Source: Tridacna crocea
Lineage: Eukaryota > Mollusca > Bivalvia > Cardiida > Cardiidae
Direction: 5' to 3'
Assembly (NCBI GenBank): GCA_943736015.1
Contig: OX031071.1
Span: 15,162,119-15,226,118, forward strand
DNA length: 64,000 nucleotides
Part shown: in pieces, positions 31,913 to 42,073 of the stretch
Position numbering within the stretch: the first letter of the stretch is position 1
Layout: the number at the start of each line of letters is the position of its first letter
Translations under genes and position numbers: made by a program
The notes under the pieces: generated by a model
The model's database searches: none
The model's input: only the letters and a program-made list of their open reading frames with translations
What the model was told of the DNA's origin: nothing

Positions 31913-32144
31913 TTAACCCTTAACCACACAGTGTTGACTTTTAACGACCATGAGGCAGAGGCCTTTTGAAAACTTTGTGGGAAAATGAGAAAATGCTGAT
32001 AAACAGCATTTTCTCCTTTTCCCACAAAGTTTTCTACTCTATCAAAGAATAACTGCATCATTTGGGCCACTATGAATATATCGTCTGCAATTTTTTTTGC
32101 CTATTTAGATAGGTCTAAAATTCTGCTGTGTGGTTAAAGGTTAA
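31913..32144 (+). mobile_element. TH-Ic element, duplicated copy
   Basis: Second copy of 31391-31622 with a few differences (GGGAAAATGAG in the left arm). Confidence 0.86.
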
Positions 32145-32212
32145 TCTGCATTGAATGTATTTGTTGTTGACATATTGAGTATGTTTCAAATCATGGTGCT
32201 TGTAGGTGTAAG

Positions 32213-32465
32213 GATAGAAAATATTGTGAATAAGGGGAAAATGTTGGTAACCATCATTTTCTCCTTTTCCAACAATGTTTTTAAAGCCTTCTTGTCAAAC
32301 TTTTACCACACAATCCCGACAGTTAACAAACCTAAGAAAGAAGTCTTTTGAAACACTGTGGGAAAAGAATAAAATGCTGGTAACCGGCATTTTTCTTCTT
32401 TTCCCACAATGTTTTCTTCCCTTCCGACATGAAGTTTTAATGTTTCAGACATAATTATATTTCTG
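32213..32465 (+). mobile_element. TH-I fragments
   Basis: A hairpin remnant at 32213-32297 and a 3'-truncated copy at 32298-32465 with left mark CACACAATCCCGACAG. Confidence 0.6.
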
Positions 32466-32775
32466 TTGTATATATCAATAATTTATTTCGAGTAATAAAA
32501 TATTTTTTTATATTTTGTTGTTCTTGTTGCTTAAACTTGATTTCTGGTAAGAGAAACAAGTTATAAAACTTGTAAAAAATGATTTAGTATTTATTTATTA
32601 AACAGCCCTGCAATAAAACAGGTAATTCCAAATACACAGAGTAGTAAAAGGTAATTTTCCTGGGTCCCACCATCGCCTATCCAAGTGTCTTTTGGACCAG
32701 TTCACTATCCAGCTCTTGGTTTCTCTATCCAAGTGTCTTTTTCTTTCTTCCCTTCTCTCTGAAAGATTTTTTTTT
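32466..32775. other. no gene seen
   Basis: AT-rich, with TCTATCCAAGTGTCTTTT present twice (about 32680 and 32725). Confidence 0.5.
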
Positions 32776-32850
32776 CTGGAGCTGGCGCGGCTCGATCTCG
32801 GGCCTTCGAGTTCCCAAGTCGACTCCCCTGACCATTAGACCAATTTGGAG
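32776..32850 (-). mobile_element. tRNA-like sequence, reverse strand
   Basis: On the reverse strand, TTGGTCTAATGGTCAGGGG resembles a tRNA A box and GAGATCGAGCC a B box. Stems are incomplete, so it is probably a SINE head. Confidence 0.35.
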
Positions 32851-32969
32851 CCTATAAGATAGAGGTTGTAGTTTATATTTGAATACGATATCTTGTAAAA
32901 ACATTGAAAAAAAAAAATCACCGGAAGTCTCCTTACAAATGCCTCGTGTTTCTTCAATCACAACTTTCT

Positions 32970-33150
32970 ACCAAACTGGCCCGTGATTGAACAACCACAG
33001 CAAGAAAGTCTTTTAAAACATTGTGGAGAAAGGGAATAATAATTGTAAACAGCATTTTCTCTGTTTCTACAGTAATTTCTTCACTTTCAAAGAAAAATCA
33101 AATTATTTGAGCGACGTCCATGGTGTCGTCAGCGCAAAGTCTTAACTCTT
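32970..33150 (+). mobile_element. TH-I decayed copy
   Basis: AAACATTGTGGAGAAAGGG and AGCATTTTCTCTGTTTC arms; GTCGTCAGCGCAAAG mark near the end. Confidence 0.5.
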
Positions 33151-33180
33151 AGGCCTAGTATGCGCGACTCGATGACCTAT

Positions 33181-33250
33181 TGTGGACTGTATAGATCAAG
33201 ATCAGATAGCACATATATCTGCAGTCTGTTGTTTGATCTACACTCTCCGA
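33181..33250. repeat. GATCAGACTG palindrome
   Basis: TGTGGACTGTATAGATCAAG ... TTTGATCTACACTCTCC. Imperfect arms. Confidence 0.6.
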
Positions 33251-33312
33251 TAAAAAACAAATTTCCTAAAACAATCTTTGAAATAGCAACATTTTGGGTA
33301 TTTAGAGGGCAA

Positions 33313-33555
33313 GTAAACTCTTTACAACACGATCCCTATTTTTAACGACCCTGGGAAAGAAGCCTTTTGAAAATATTGTTGGAAAAGCAGAAAAATGCTG
33401 GTATAAACCAGCATTTTCTCCTTTTCCCACAATGTTTTTCTACCTTTTCCAATTCAAAATTATATTTTTGATTCACATTTATTTTATTTTGTCGTCTGCA
33501 AATGCTTTCAATTTGGACTAGTCCAAAATTATGTCGTTTGGTGGTAAAGAGTTAA
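33313..33555 (+). mobile_element. TH-I element
   Basis: 243 bp owing to small insertions (TATTTTATTTTGTCG, GGTGGTAAAG). The left end is worn, the right TTAA intact. Confidence 0.78.
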
Positions 33556-33810
33556 GGAGCGATTGGTCTCGTCTGATAAAAGGCTCGCTTCATCTGAACA
33601 TATGAAATTTCTGCTTTTCCAAAATCAAACACATAAGCAGCAGATAACTTTGAAAATAATTATGTGAAATACTGCTGGTATTGATACCAAACATGAATGA
33701 CCGTAAAAAACCAAACATTATGACAAAAGGAGCTGTTCAGTATAGGTCCAGGCTCAATATATTTTTTTCTCAAACCCATATACAACTAAGTGCAATTCGG
33801 GGACCTTTTG

Positions 33811-33880
33811 TGGACAGTATAGATCGAAGACCTATACCGTGCACGGATCATGCAGTCTGATCTTAGATCTACACAGTCCG
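33811..33880. repeat. GATCAGACTG palindrome
   Basis: TGGACAGTATAGATCGAAGA ... GATCTTAGATCTACACAGTC. Loop changed. Confidence 0.6.
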
Positions 33881-33944
33881 GTAAGGAAACCCAGCCCCCC
33901 ACCACCAAAAAAAAAGTGACGCAGCTTTAAATTTCATTTGGATT

Positions 33945-34033
33945 GGTTACCAGCATTTTCTCCTTTTCCCACAATGTTTTCTTTCTCAGTTTCTCAGGGT
34001 CGTCAAAAGTAGGGCTTGTGTGGTAAAGGGTAA
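33945..34033 (-). mobile_element. TH-I half starting at the hairpin apex
   Basis: Begins GGTTACCAGCATTTTCTCC and runs to TGTGGTAAAGGGTAAA, with a small TTTCTCAG duplication. Confidence 0.7.
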
Positions 34034-34187
34034 ACTCTTTTATAAATGATAATTCTAAAAAGGACAAAAAGGGAAAAAGTAGCTCGATGAAAGAAGTTCA
34101 ATAATACTCATTTTTAATCTTAGCAAATTTTGTAGGATAATATTACGGTGGAAATAGCTGTTCTCTATTACGGGTCAACTACCTTAA

Positions 34188-34415
34188 TTAACTCTTTACC
34201 AAACGACAAAATTTTTGACAAGTCAAAATTGGAAGCATTTGAAGACGACAAAATTGAAGTGATTCAAAAATTGAAATTTGTTTTGGAAGGGGAAGAAAAC
34301 ATTGTGGGAAAAGGAGAAAATGCTGGTTACCAGCATTTTCTCCTTTTCCCACAATGTTTTCAGAAGGCGTCTTTCTCAGGGTCGTAAAAACCAGGGATTG
34401 TTTGGGAAAGGGTAA
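34188..34415 (-). mobile_element. TH-I element, full length
   Basis: 228 bp. Left TTAA; right GTAA. Palindrome perfect. Confidence 0.86.
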
Positions 34416-34716
34416 AAACGTCATCATCTTGGTCATATCACAACGACAGCTTTCTTATATCTTTGTTTAATGCCTTCCTTCGTCTTATGGGTACTAGTGC
34501 AGAGTTTTGAGGTATTAAGCCTACGGGCACTCGCACGAAACACCCATTCGGAAATCGAACTCATGACTGGCGGACTATGAATCCTATACTATACAGAGCC
34601 AGGAATCGAACTCAATTTATTTACGTCACGACCGAGCCCGGTATCGATCCCCCGACCGTAACAAACCCAAAATTTCAAACTGTATTGTCATCAGCTCAGC
34701 TTTCGGGCTCGGCCAC
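34416..34716. other. no gene; tRNA-B-box-like motifs
   Basis: On the forward strand, AGGAATCGAACTC and GGTATCGATCCCC look like reversed B boxes (reverse-strand SINE heads), but no full element could be traced. Confidence 0.3.
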
Positions 34717-34945
34717 TTAACCCTTTACCCCATAAGGCATTTCTATGGTATCTCTAATTGACCCTAAATAACAGCATGGATGAAGCCGTTTCTTATGTGT
34801 ATATGACACCTTTTGATAGCACAGAAAACATTGTGACAAAAGGTGAAATTGCTCGTCACGAGCAATTTCACCTTTTGTCACAATGTTTTCTAACGGCTCC
34901 TACAAGCCATGTGTAGAAATGAGTATCTATGGAGTAAAGGGTTAA
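34717..34945 (+). mobile_element. TH-II element, full length
   Basis: 229 bp, both TTAA sites. Arms ATTGTGACAAAAGGTG and CACCTTTTGTCACAAT, the GTGAC/GTCAC variant paired exactly. Reference copy for TH-II. Confidence 0.9.
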
Positions 34946-35117
34946 TTTCCTTACTTCTAAATTTTCTCGCCCTGTACATAGCCGACTGAGGCCATCACGA
35001 CAAACATCATTAATTCTGATCCTGCTAAATAACTAATATATAAAATTTTCAATTCGATAGTAAAAATCCAACTATTGCTACTTCAAAGTTATTTTTGGGG
35101 GAAAATATCTCCTAATC

Positions 35118-35178
35118 AATGTAGATCCAAGATCAGACTGTACGTTCTGTGCAGTCTGATCTTGATCTACATTGTCCG
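35118..35178. repeat. GATCAGACTG palindrome
   Basis: AATGTAGATCCAAGATCAGA and its complement around TGTACGTTCTGTG. Nearly as intact as 13027-13094, but without TH-III termini. Confidence 0.78.
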
Positions 35179-35185
35179 CAAATGG

Positions 35186-36472
35186 TCCATAAATCGTGCT
35201 TAGCAGGCTAATAATCAAATTTTAACCTCGTTGGGGATGGTGGGGTGAAAACAAGAGACGAAGATGACAGTGAGTATGACGATGACCGCACACATGGGAC
35301 GGGATAGTGCCCTCTGTAGATTTTGCTTGGCAATTTCAGGAAATAGTGCAAAAAAAAAAAATACGAAATGAATGATAACTTGTTGAACGCAAGTCCTGTG
35401 TATTCACCATTTTCAACATTCATTCTGTACACTTATTGCGCCCCCTCCCCCTCAAATTGCGCAGCTATTTAAATCTGGTGGGGTATTCCTGAGATCATGC
35501 CTAAGAGATATTTAAAAAGAAGAAGAAGACCACTACAACAAATTCACCCACCTCCATGATTATTATTTTCCAGGATGAAACTTAAGATAAAATAATCCAT
35601 CACAAAAAAAAACCCCCACAAACATTGTCTCATAAACAAGCATTTTACACAAGAAATTAACACACTCAACAGTGAATACCAATACCAAACATGTCCAAAT
35701 GAAGCACGTGGAAAGCCTAATATTTGGGGATTACAGTAATGTAAAGGGGGGGGGGGGTGGTGAAGTGTTGTCTGCCATGCCTTGTGGAAAAAAAAAGGAG
35801 GGGGGTGTTTAATGTATCTGCAAAAAGTACCGACTAGTATCCGCCTAAGTAGTCCTCCTATGCTGAACTTTATAAGTGGAACCTTTACGCAATGAATAAA
35901 TTTCCAGCAACTTTTAAAGTCAAGTTTTAGTTTTTGAGTCACACTTATTTTGTCGTCTGCAAATGCTTTCAATTTGGGCAAGTCTAAAATTTTGTCGTTT
36001 GGTAAAGAGTAAAACAAAGGAATATCCTGGGTGTGGCATTGTCAAAAGCTCATTAGCTGCTAAACGTAACAAAGGGGTTTGTACAGTGCTTCAAATTTAA
36101 ATCATACCATGAAAAAGGATGGAAATTGTTGTGAAGAGGACACTGTTATTATGCAATAGCTTAAGATGTTAGTCACTGAATCGAAAGTTAATTTGAAAAT
36201 TAGGCCAGAAGCTTCCGGATTTATTTCCGTGTTTACTTTGTGTCTGGTATTAAAATTCATTTTCCTGTTAGTTACTAACATGGACTGACTTAAAAAGAAA
36301 AAAAAAAAAATTCTATACTTTTAAATGGTATGTTTTAAATTCAGTTGCACTTTAACACCAAATTCTTTACTTTAAATAAAAAAATTATCCTAAACCTTGG
36401 TGATAAATCCCCCCCTCCCAAAGCAGTGAACATTGATCAATTTGGCTTATTCAATGTGCAGCATTTAATGTG
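35186..36472. other. no gene; one TH-I right-end fragment
   Basis: 35908-36013 is the right end of a forward TH-I copy (TTGAGTCACACTTATTTTG ... TTTGGTAAAGAGTAAA). The rest has G- and A-runs (35746-35761, 35789-35799) and nothing recognisable. Confidence 0.5.
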
Positions 36473-37155
36473 GCGTGAGAAAATCCAATTAAGCAAATCC
36501 TATTAAGGGGTCAAGGGGGCATGAAGGGTTAAGGCATGTAATTTTGCAAGGGGCTTGAAAATACCAAAACAAGGTCTTCTACCTCACCGTTTTCTTATTA
36601 TTTTGCCCTTTTTCACTGAAACCTAGCATGTTCTGATGGTGCATGCCTGGCAGATTGCCAAGGACTGTACAGTAGCCTTTCAAGAAGACTTTGTATCCAC
36701 TTTTATGCCGTTCTTTGTTCACTGTTTTCTATCGATATATTAGGGCGCCATTTTGAAGGTATTTTGAAGCTCTCTGATTAGCTGATTTTGCCCAATTTTA
36801 AATTTCTCAAAGCTTCTCTGATTTGCTAATTGGTACCCATTCTAATTTCCTTAAAGGTGCTGTAATTGATTTGATTGGTTCATTGGAAGTGGGGTATCTG
36901 CTTATCCTTAATAACCCCTTACCACACAATAAAGCCATTCAACAGCCCTGAAAGAGAAGGCCTTTGAAAATTATCTGAGAAAAGGAAAAATTGTAGATTA
37001 CCAGCATTTTCTCCTTTTCCCACTATGATTTCCACCCTATCAAAGAAAAATTTGACCATTAGTTATTCTTACATCTTATTGTATCTTTATGGCCTATTTC
37101 TAAGTTCTTCAAACAACAACAAGGTTTTTTAATGGAAAAAGTTCCTGCAACAACA
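36473..37155 (+). repeat. low-copy block, copy A
   Basis: Shares long stretches with 39690-40453: AGACTTTGTATCCACTTTTA, TTCACTGTTTTCTATCGATA, TTTTGAAGCTCTCTGATTAG. It includes a TH-I relic at 36909-37060. The join at TTCCTTAA (about 36852) has no TH-II insert, unlike copy B. Confidence 0.75.
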
Positions 37156-37559
37156 GCAACCGGTTGCTTCTGGTTTTTATACTTTGCGCGCAGTTACGTT
37201 GTCTGCATATGTCATATTCTCCGAAGATTCGACTGTCTTATATGATGCATCACTAGCACCAAAAGCGGGCTGACTGTAACATTACGCTCTATAAAGTAGT
37301 AATGTAGAGAATAGCTTTTATCAATACGTTTGAGGAGAAATGTGACCTGCTTTAGCTCCAGATTACTCTAGACTGCTGATCATAGCTGAGTGAATATTGC
37401 ACGAGGTAGCGTTTTATTGAGTAAACGTTTATTTCAGTTTGAAATTCAAAGTAAGGGTTTTCACGTGGGAAAGTGATTCGGTTCTGTTCCCAGGATGCCC
37501 AAATTAGATAGATGAGTATTTATAGAATGCCATCTAGCGGGAGATAATGCGCGCATTAT

Positions 37560-37800
37560 TTAAATATATAAATTTGATTTTTGACTCGTGTGGTCACCAA
37601 AATTGGTTCCATGCTTTCGTGACCCTGGAAAGAAAAGGGAAAAAATTCGGTTTACCTTTCTTTGATTTGTGCAATAGGTATCAGTTGCCTCCGAAAGTGT
37701 CTAAGTTGATTGTACAATTTTATGCGCAGCACGTAACAGTCAGGTATGGGAGAGATATTCATCGTAACTGAATCAATGGTGCTAGTGAGAGAAAATGAAA
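37560..37800 (+). repeat. satellite-linked segment
   Basis: TGGTCACCAAAATTGGTTCC through GAGAGATATTCATCGTAACT corresponds to part of the non-transposon half of every 2,180-bp array unit. The 74-codon frame here is not conserved in those copies. Confidence 0.7.
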
Positions 37801-37954
37801 AGGAAAAATCCATGTAACTAACTAAGCAACAGGTGTCCTGTGCCATGAAATGTTCCCTCAGTTGATTTTTCATGTTTTCGAGGATACATAACAGGCACCT
37901 ATGAGACAGTAGTGAATGGGTTTGTTGTCATGGTATAAAGAGATTTGAGAAAAA

Positions 37955-38011
<57 letters not shown>

Positions 38012-39650
38012 TTTAGTTCCCTATATTTTACTTAAGAAACAGGTGTCATCTGCTATGAAATGTCCAGTCAGTCGATTTTTCATATTTTCGCGGATACGTT
38101 ACTGGCAGTTATGAGATGGTAGTCAACGTAAATGGGTTTCTTGTCACGGTATAAAGAGATTGGAGAAAAAATATATATATCAGAAATTTAGTTGCCCACA
38201 TTTGACTTAATCAAGAGGTGTTGTCAGCTTTGAAATGTTCCGTAAGTGGAATTTTCATGTTTTTGCGGAGACGGTAGTAAACATTAATGGGTTTGTTGTC
38301 TCAGTATAAAGAGATTGGAGAAAAAAAATATTTATTAGAAATTAAGATCCCTTTGTTTGACTTATGCAATAGGAAGCGGTTGCTACTGAAAGAGTCTTTA
38401 GTCTTTATTTAGCCACGTGTCACATTATTTTCTGAGGTTGTTATCTGTTGTCACGGTATAAAGAGATTGGAGAAAAAATATACATTAGAAATTTAGTTGC
38501 CTATATTTGACTTAAGCAACAGGTGTCGTCTACTATAAAATGTTCCATAAGTTGATTTTTTATGTTTTTGCAGATACATAACTGGCACCTACAAGACGTA
38601 AATGGGTTTGTTGCCACGGTATAAAGAGATTGTAGAAAAAATATTAACTAGAAATTTAGATCCCTTTGTTTGACTTAGGCAATAGGAAGCAGTTGCTACT
38701 GAAAAAGTCTTTAGTCTTTTTTAAGTCTACGGTCTCTTTGTTGCCACTTGTCACATTTTTTTCTGGGATTTTCGCATGTGCCTAACTGGCACATATGAGA
38801 CGTTAGTCAATGTAAATGTGTTTCTTGTTGGGGTTTGAAGAGATTAGAAAAATAACATTTCATTTCCTTTTCATTTGATTTATGCAATGGGAAGCAATTG
38901 CTTCTGAAAGAGTCTTTAGTCTTTTTTAGCTGCACTGGCTGAAACCTTTGGCATGTACCAGTCATGTATGGGTGAGATAGTCATCGTAACCAAATCAATG
39001 GCCCTAGTGAGAGAAAATGATAAAGAAAAATCCCTACATTTGACTTAAAAAACGAGTGTCGTCTGCTATGACATTTGCCGTAAGTCGATTTTTCATGTTT
39101 TCACGGATACGTAACTGGCACCTATGAGACGGTACCTAGTCAAAGTAAGTGGGTTTGTAGATTGGAGAAAAAACATATATGTTAGAAATTCAGTTCCCTA
39201 TATTTCATTTAAAAACAGGTGTTGTCTGCAATGGAACGTTCCATGAGTCGATTTTTCATGTTTCTGCAGATACGTAAGCGGCACCTATGAGACGGTAGTC
39301 AACGTAAATGGGTTTGTCATCACGGTATTAAGTGATCAGAGAAAAAAAAAAAAGATTAGAAATTTAGTTCCCTTTGTTTGACTTATGCAGTAGGAAGCAG
39401 TTGCTACTGAAAGAATCTTCAGTCTTTTTTTAGTCACTTGTCACGTTATTTTCTGGGGTTTTCGCATGTGCTTAGCTAGCATGTACGAGACGGTAGTCAA
39501 TGTAATAGGGTTTCTCGTTGCAGTTTGAAGAGATTAGACAAATTACACTTCAGTTCCCTTTGTTTGATTTCTGCTATAGGAAAGCAATTGCTACTGAGTT
39601 TTCATTCTGTTTCTTAGCCACTTGTCACATTAATTCATGTGTTTTTTTTA
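37790..39650 (+). repeat. older satellite, about 165-bp units in two alternating types
   Basis: Type 1 carries AACAGGTGTCGTCTGC ... TCGATTTTTCATGTTTTCGC ... GGATACGTAACTGGCACC. Type 2 carries CTTTGTTTGACTTATGCA, AGTCTTTAGTCTTTTTTAGC and CACTTGTCACATTA. Both end in GGTATAAAGAGATTGGAGAAA. About 11 units, 10-25% diverged by eye. A (TA)n run lies at 37958-38003. Confidence 0.75.
37958..38003. repeat. (TA)n microsatellite
   Basis: Uninterrupted AT/TA dinucleotides inside a satellite unit. Confidence 0.95.
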
Positions 39651-39689
39651 ACACTGTACTTTGATCATTTTGGATTTTCAGTTTCAATG

Positions 39690-40453
39690 TGTGGTGTGGC
39701 CCGAGTTATTAAAGAAAATCCAATTAAGGGGTCAAAGAGGGCATCAAGGGTTTAAGGGAAGCGAAGTAACTCTTGCAAGGTGCTCGAAAAGACCAAAACA
39801 AGGTCTTCTGACACCGTTTTCTTAAATGTTTGCCCATTTTCAGTGAAACCTGGCATGTGTGGATGATGCATGCCTGGCAGTTTGCCAAGGACTGCACAAC
39901 AGCTTTTAAAGAAGGCTTTAAATCCACTTTTATGCCGTTTTTATTCACTGTTTTCTATCGATACAAAAGGGCGCCATTTTGAGATGATTTTGAAGCTCTC
40001 TGATTGGCTGATGGGCCCAATTTGAATTTCTCAAACCTTCTCTGATTGGCTGACTGGTACCCATTCTGATTTCCTTAACCCTTTATCCCAAAAGACATTT
40101 CTATGGTTTCTCTAACTGACCCTAAATAACAGCAAGGATGAAGCCGTTTCTCATATGTATAATATTATGACACCTTTTGATAGCATACAAAATATCGTCA
40201 CGAGCAATTTCACCTTTTGTCACAATGTTTTCAAAAGGCTCCTACAAGCAATGCGTAGAAACGAGTATCTATGGAGTAAAGGGTTAAACCTTCTCTGATT
40301 GGATAATTTCACAGAGGGATGAGATTTGATTGGCTGATTGGAAGGAGGGAGTGTCTCTGTTTATCCTTTTTAACCATTTACCACACAATGATGCCTTTTA
40401 ACACCCCTGAAAGAGAATGCTTTTGAAAATAATTCGAGAAAAGCAGAAAATTC
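39690..40453 (+). repeat. low-copy block, copy B
   Basis: Second copy of 36473-37155, about 3.2 kb downstream. Contains the TH-II insert 40075-40287 and is cut at about 40457 by the array head. Confidence 0.75.
40075..40287 (+). mobile_element. TH-II element with partial left arm
   Basis: 213 bp, TTAA at both ends. The left arm is mostly deleted (ATACAAAATATCGTCACGAG), so the hairpin is lost. The left flank up to TTAA matches copy A, where no element is present. Confidence 0.82.
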
Positions 40454-40457
40454 ATGG
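40370..40457 (+). mobile_element. TH-I left-half fragment
   Basis: TTAACCATTTACCACACAAT ... CCCCTGAAAGAGAATGC; cut by the start of the inverted head. Confidence 0.6.
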
Positions 40458-42073
40458 AGGCCTGTTCCAATGATCTACTCGGATGAAAAAGAAAAGGGGT
40501 GGGGTCCGTGCTGTCAAACGTTAAAAGATCAGCACGTATTCGAAAATCTTTGTTTTAGAATGAAATTCGCCTGTTGGAATATGAGTTCTTAAGACTGCAC
40601 GAAGTGAAAAAGCAGATATTCTGTCAATACTAACATAAGAACCCTTAGTCTTCAGATGCATTTAAGATAGAAGCCTTTAGAAAACATCATGGGAAAAGGG
40701 GAAAATGCTGGAAACCAGCATTTTCCCCATTTCCCAGTGTTTTCCACCCAGCTGGAAACAAGTTTCAATTATTGAGTTACATTTATTTTTTCATCTGCAA
40801 ATGCTTTCAATTTTGACCAATCTGAAATTTGGTAGTTTGGTAAAGAAGTAAATAGGCAATTATGAATAGGCATGCTTTTACAGCATCATTTATTTATTTA
40901 ACAAATTCAAGGAAAAAAAACAAAAAAACTTTTCAGTGAATATGAAAATATTGTTGTCTTTTTCATTTGTTTACATGGGCTTCCCTAAATCAAATGCATT
41001 TACTATTCACATCATTAGCCCTGCAAAAGTCTACTCAGAGCCTGGGTTTATATCAAAATGTAGGCGTGTGAATACCGGAAATCAGACCACCCCACTAATA
41101 AGACCAAATTTTAAAAGTACCGTGAGTGGTCTTAATAGAGGAGTTTTACTGTATAGGGAACTGAATATCTAATATGTATATTTTTTTTCTCCAATCTGCA
41201 AACCCACTTCCGTTGACTACCGTCTCATAGGTGCCAGTTACGTATCCGCGAAAACATGAGAAAATCGACTTACGGCACATGTCCTAGCACACGACACCCT
41301 TTTTTAGGTCAAATTGTAAGGAATTTTCTTTATCATTTTTTCTCACTAGGGCCATTGATTTGGTTACGATGACTATCTCACCCATACGTGACTGGTACCT
41401 GCTGTGCACAAAATTGTGAAATCAACTTAGACGCTTTCCGAGGCAACTGATACCTAAGAAAGGTAAAGCGAATTTTTCCCTGTTTTCTTACCAGGGTCAC
41501 GAAAATATTGAACCAGTTTTGGTGACCGCGCGAGTCAAAAGTAAATTCAGAAGCAACCAGGGGCTGTTGCAGAAACTTTTTCCATGAAAAAGAAAATCTT
41601 GTTGCAGTTTAAAGAATTTAGAAATAGGCCATTAAAGATACAATATGATGTAAGAATAACTAGTAATCAAATTCTTCTTTGATAGGGTAGAAAACATTGT
41701 GGGAAAAGGAGAAAATGCTGGTAACCTGCATGTAACCTAATGTGACAAGTGACTAAAAAAAGACTGAAGATTCTTTCAGTACTTCCTGCTTCCTACTGCA
41801 TAAGTCAAACAAAGGGAACTAAATTTCTAATCTTTGTTTTCCTCCGATCTCTTAAAACCGTGACGACAAACCCATTTACGTTGACTACAGTCTCATAGGT
41901 GCCACTTACGTATCCGCGAAAACATGAAAAATTGACTCATGGAACGTTTCATTGCAGACGACACCTGTTTTTTAAGTGACATACAGTAAAACCTCTCCTC
42001 CTGACCACCACGGCAGTATGAGCAACCCGCTATTAAGAATGATTTTTGCCGGAACGGATTTTTCCCTTCTTAA
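40458..42073 (-). repeat. inverted head of the 2,180-bp array
   Basis: Reverse complement of 42834-44456 with few differences (a 4-base indel near 41665, scattered substitutions). It contains one partial transposon (to 41151, CTG end), the satellite segment (41152-41983) and the first 90 bp of another transposon (CAG from 41984). Confidence 0.88.
40673..40853 (+). mobile_element. TH-I copy inside the inverted head
   Basis: Arms GGGAAAAGGGGAAAATGC and GCATTTTCCCCATTTCCC: the GGGG/CCCC change occurs on both sides. The left end is missing. The same copy, reversed, is inside each array transposon. Confidence 0.75.

Larger units (their letters stand above)
31207..32253. repeat. tandem duplication of about 522 bp with hairpin-arm breakpoints
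   Basis: 31207-31729 and 31730-32253 are near-identical; for example the TH-Ic TTAA lies at 31391 and 31913. Each unit begins and ends within a TH right-arm sequence (TTTTCTCCTTTTCC). Confidence 0.8.

Noticed and set aside
5242-34436. Many short frames containing [20 protein letters not shown]-like peptides on both strands
   Set aside because: They are translations of the TH palindrome. The same peptide appears on both strands because the DNA is self-complementary, and copies have stops and shifts.
35544-36017. 157-codon reverse frame
   Set aside because: It includes a TH-I end fragment and homopolymer runs, with low-complexity composition, and no recognisable domain.
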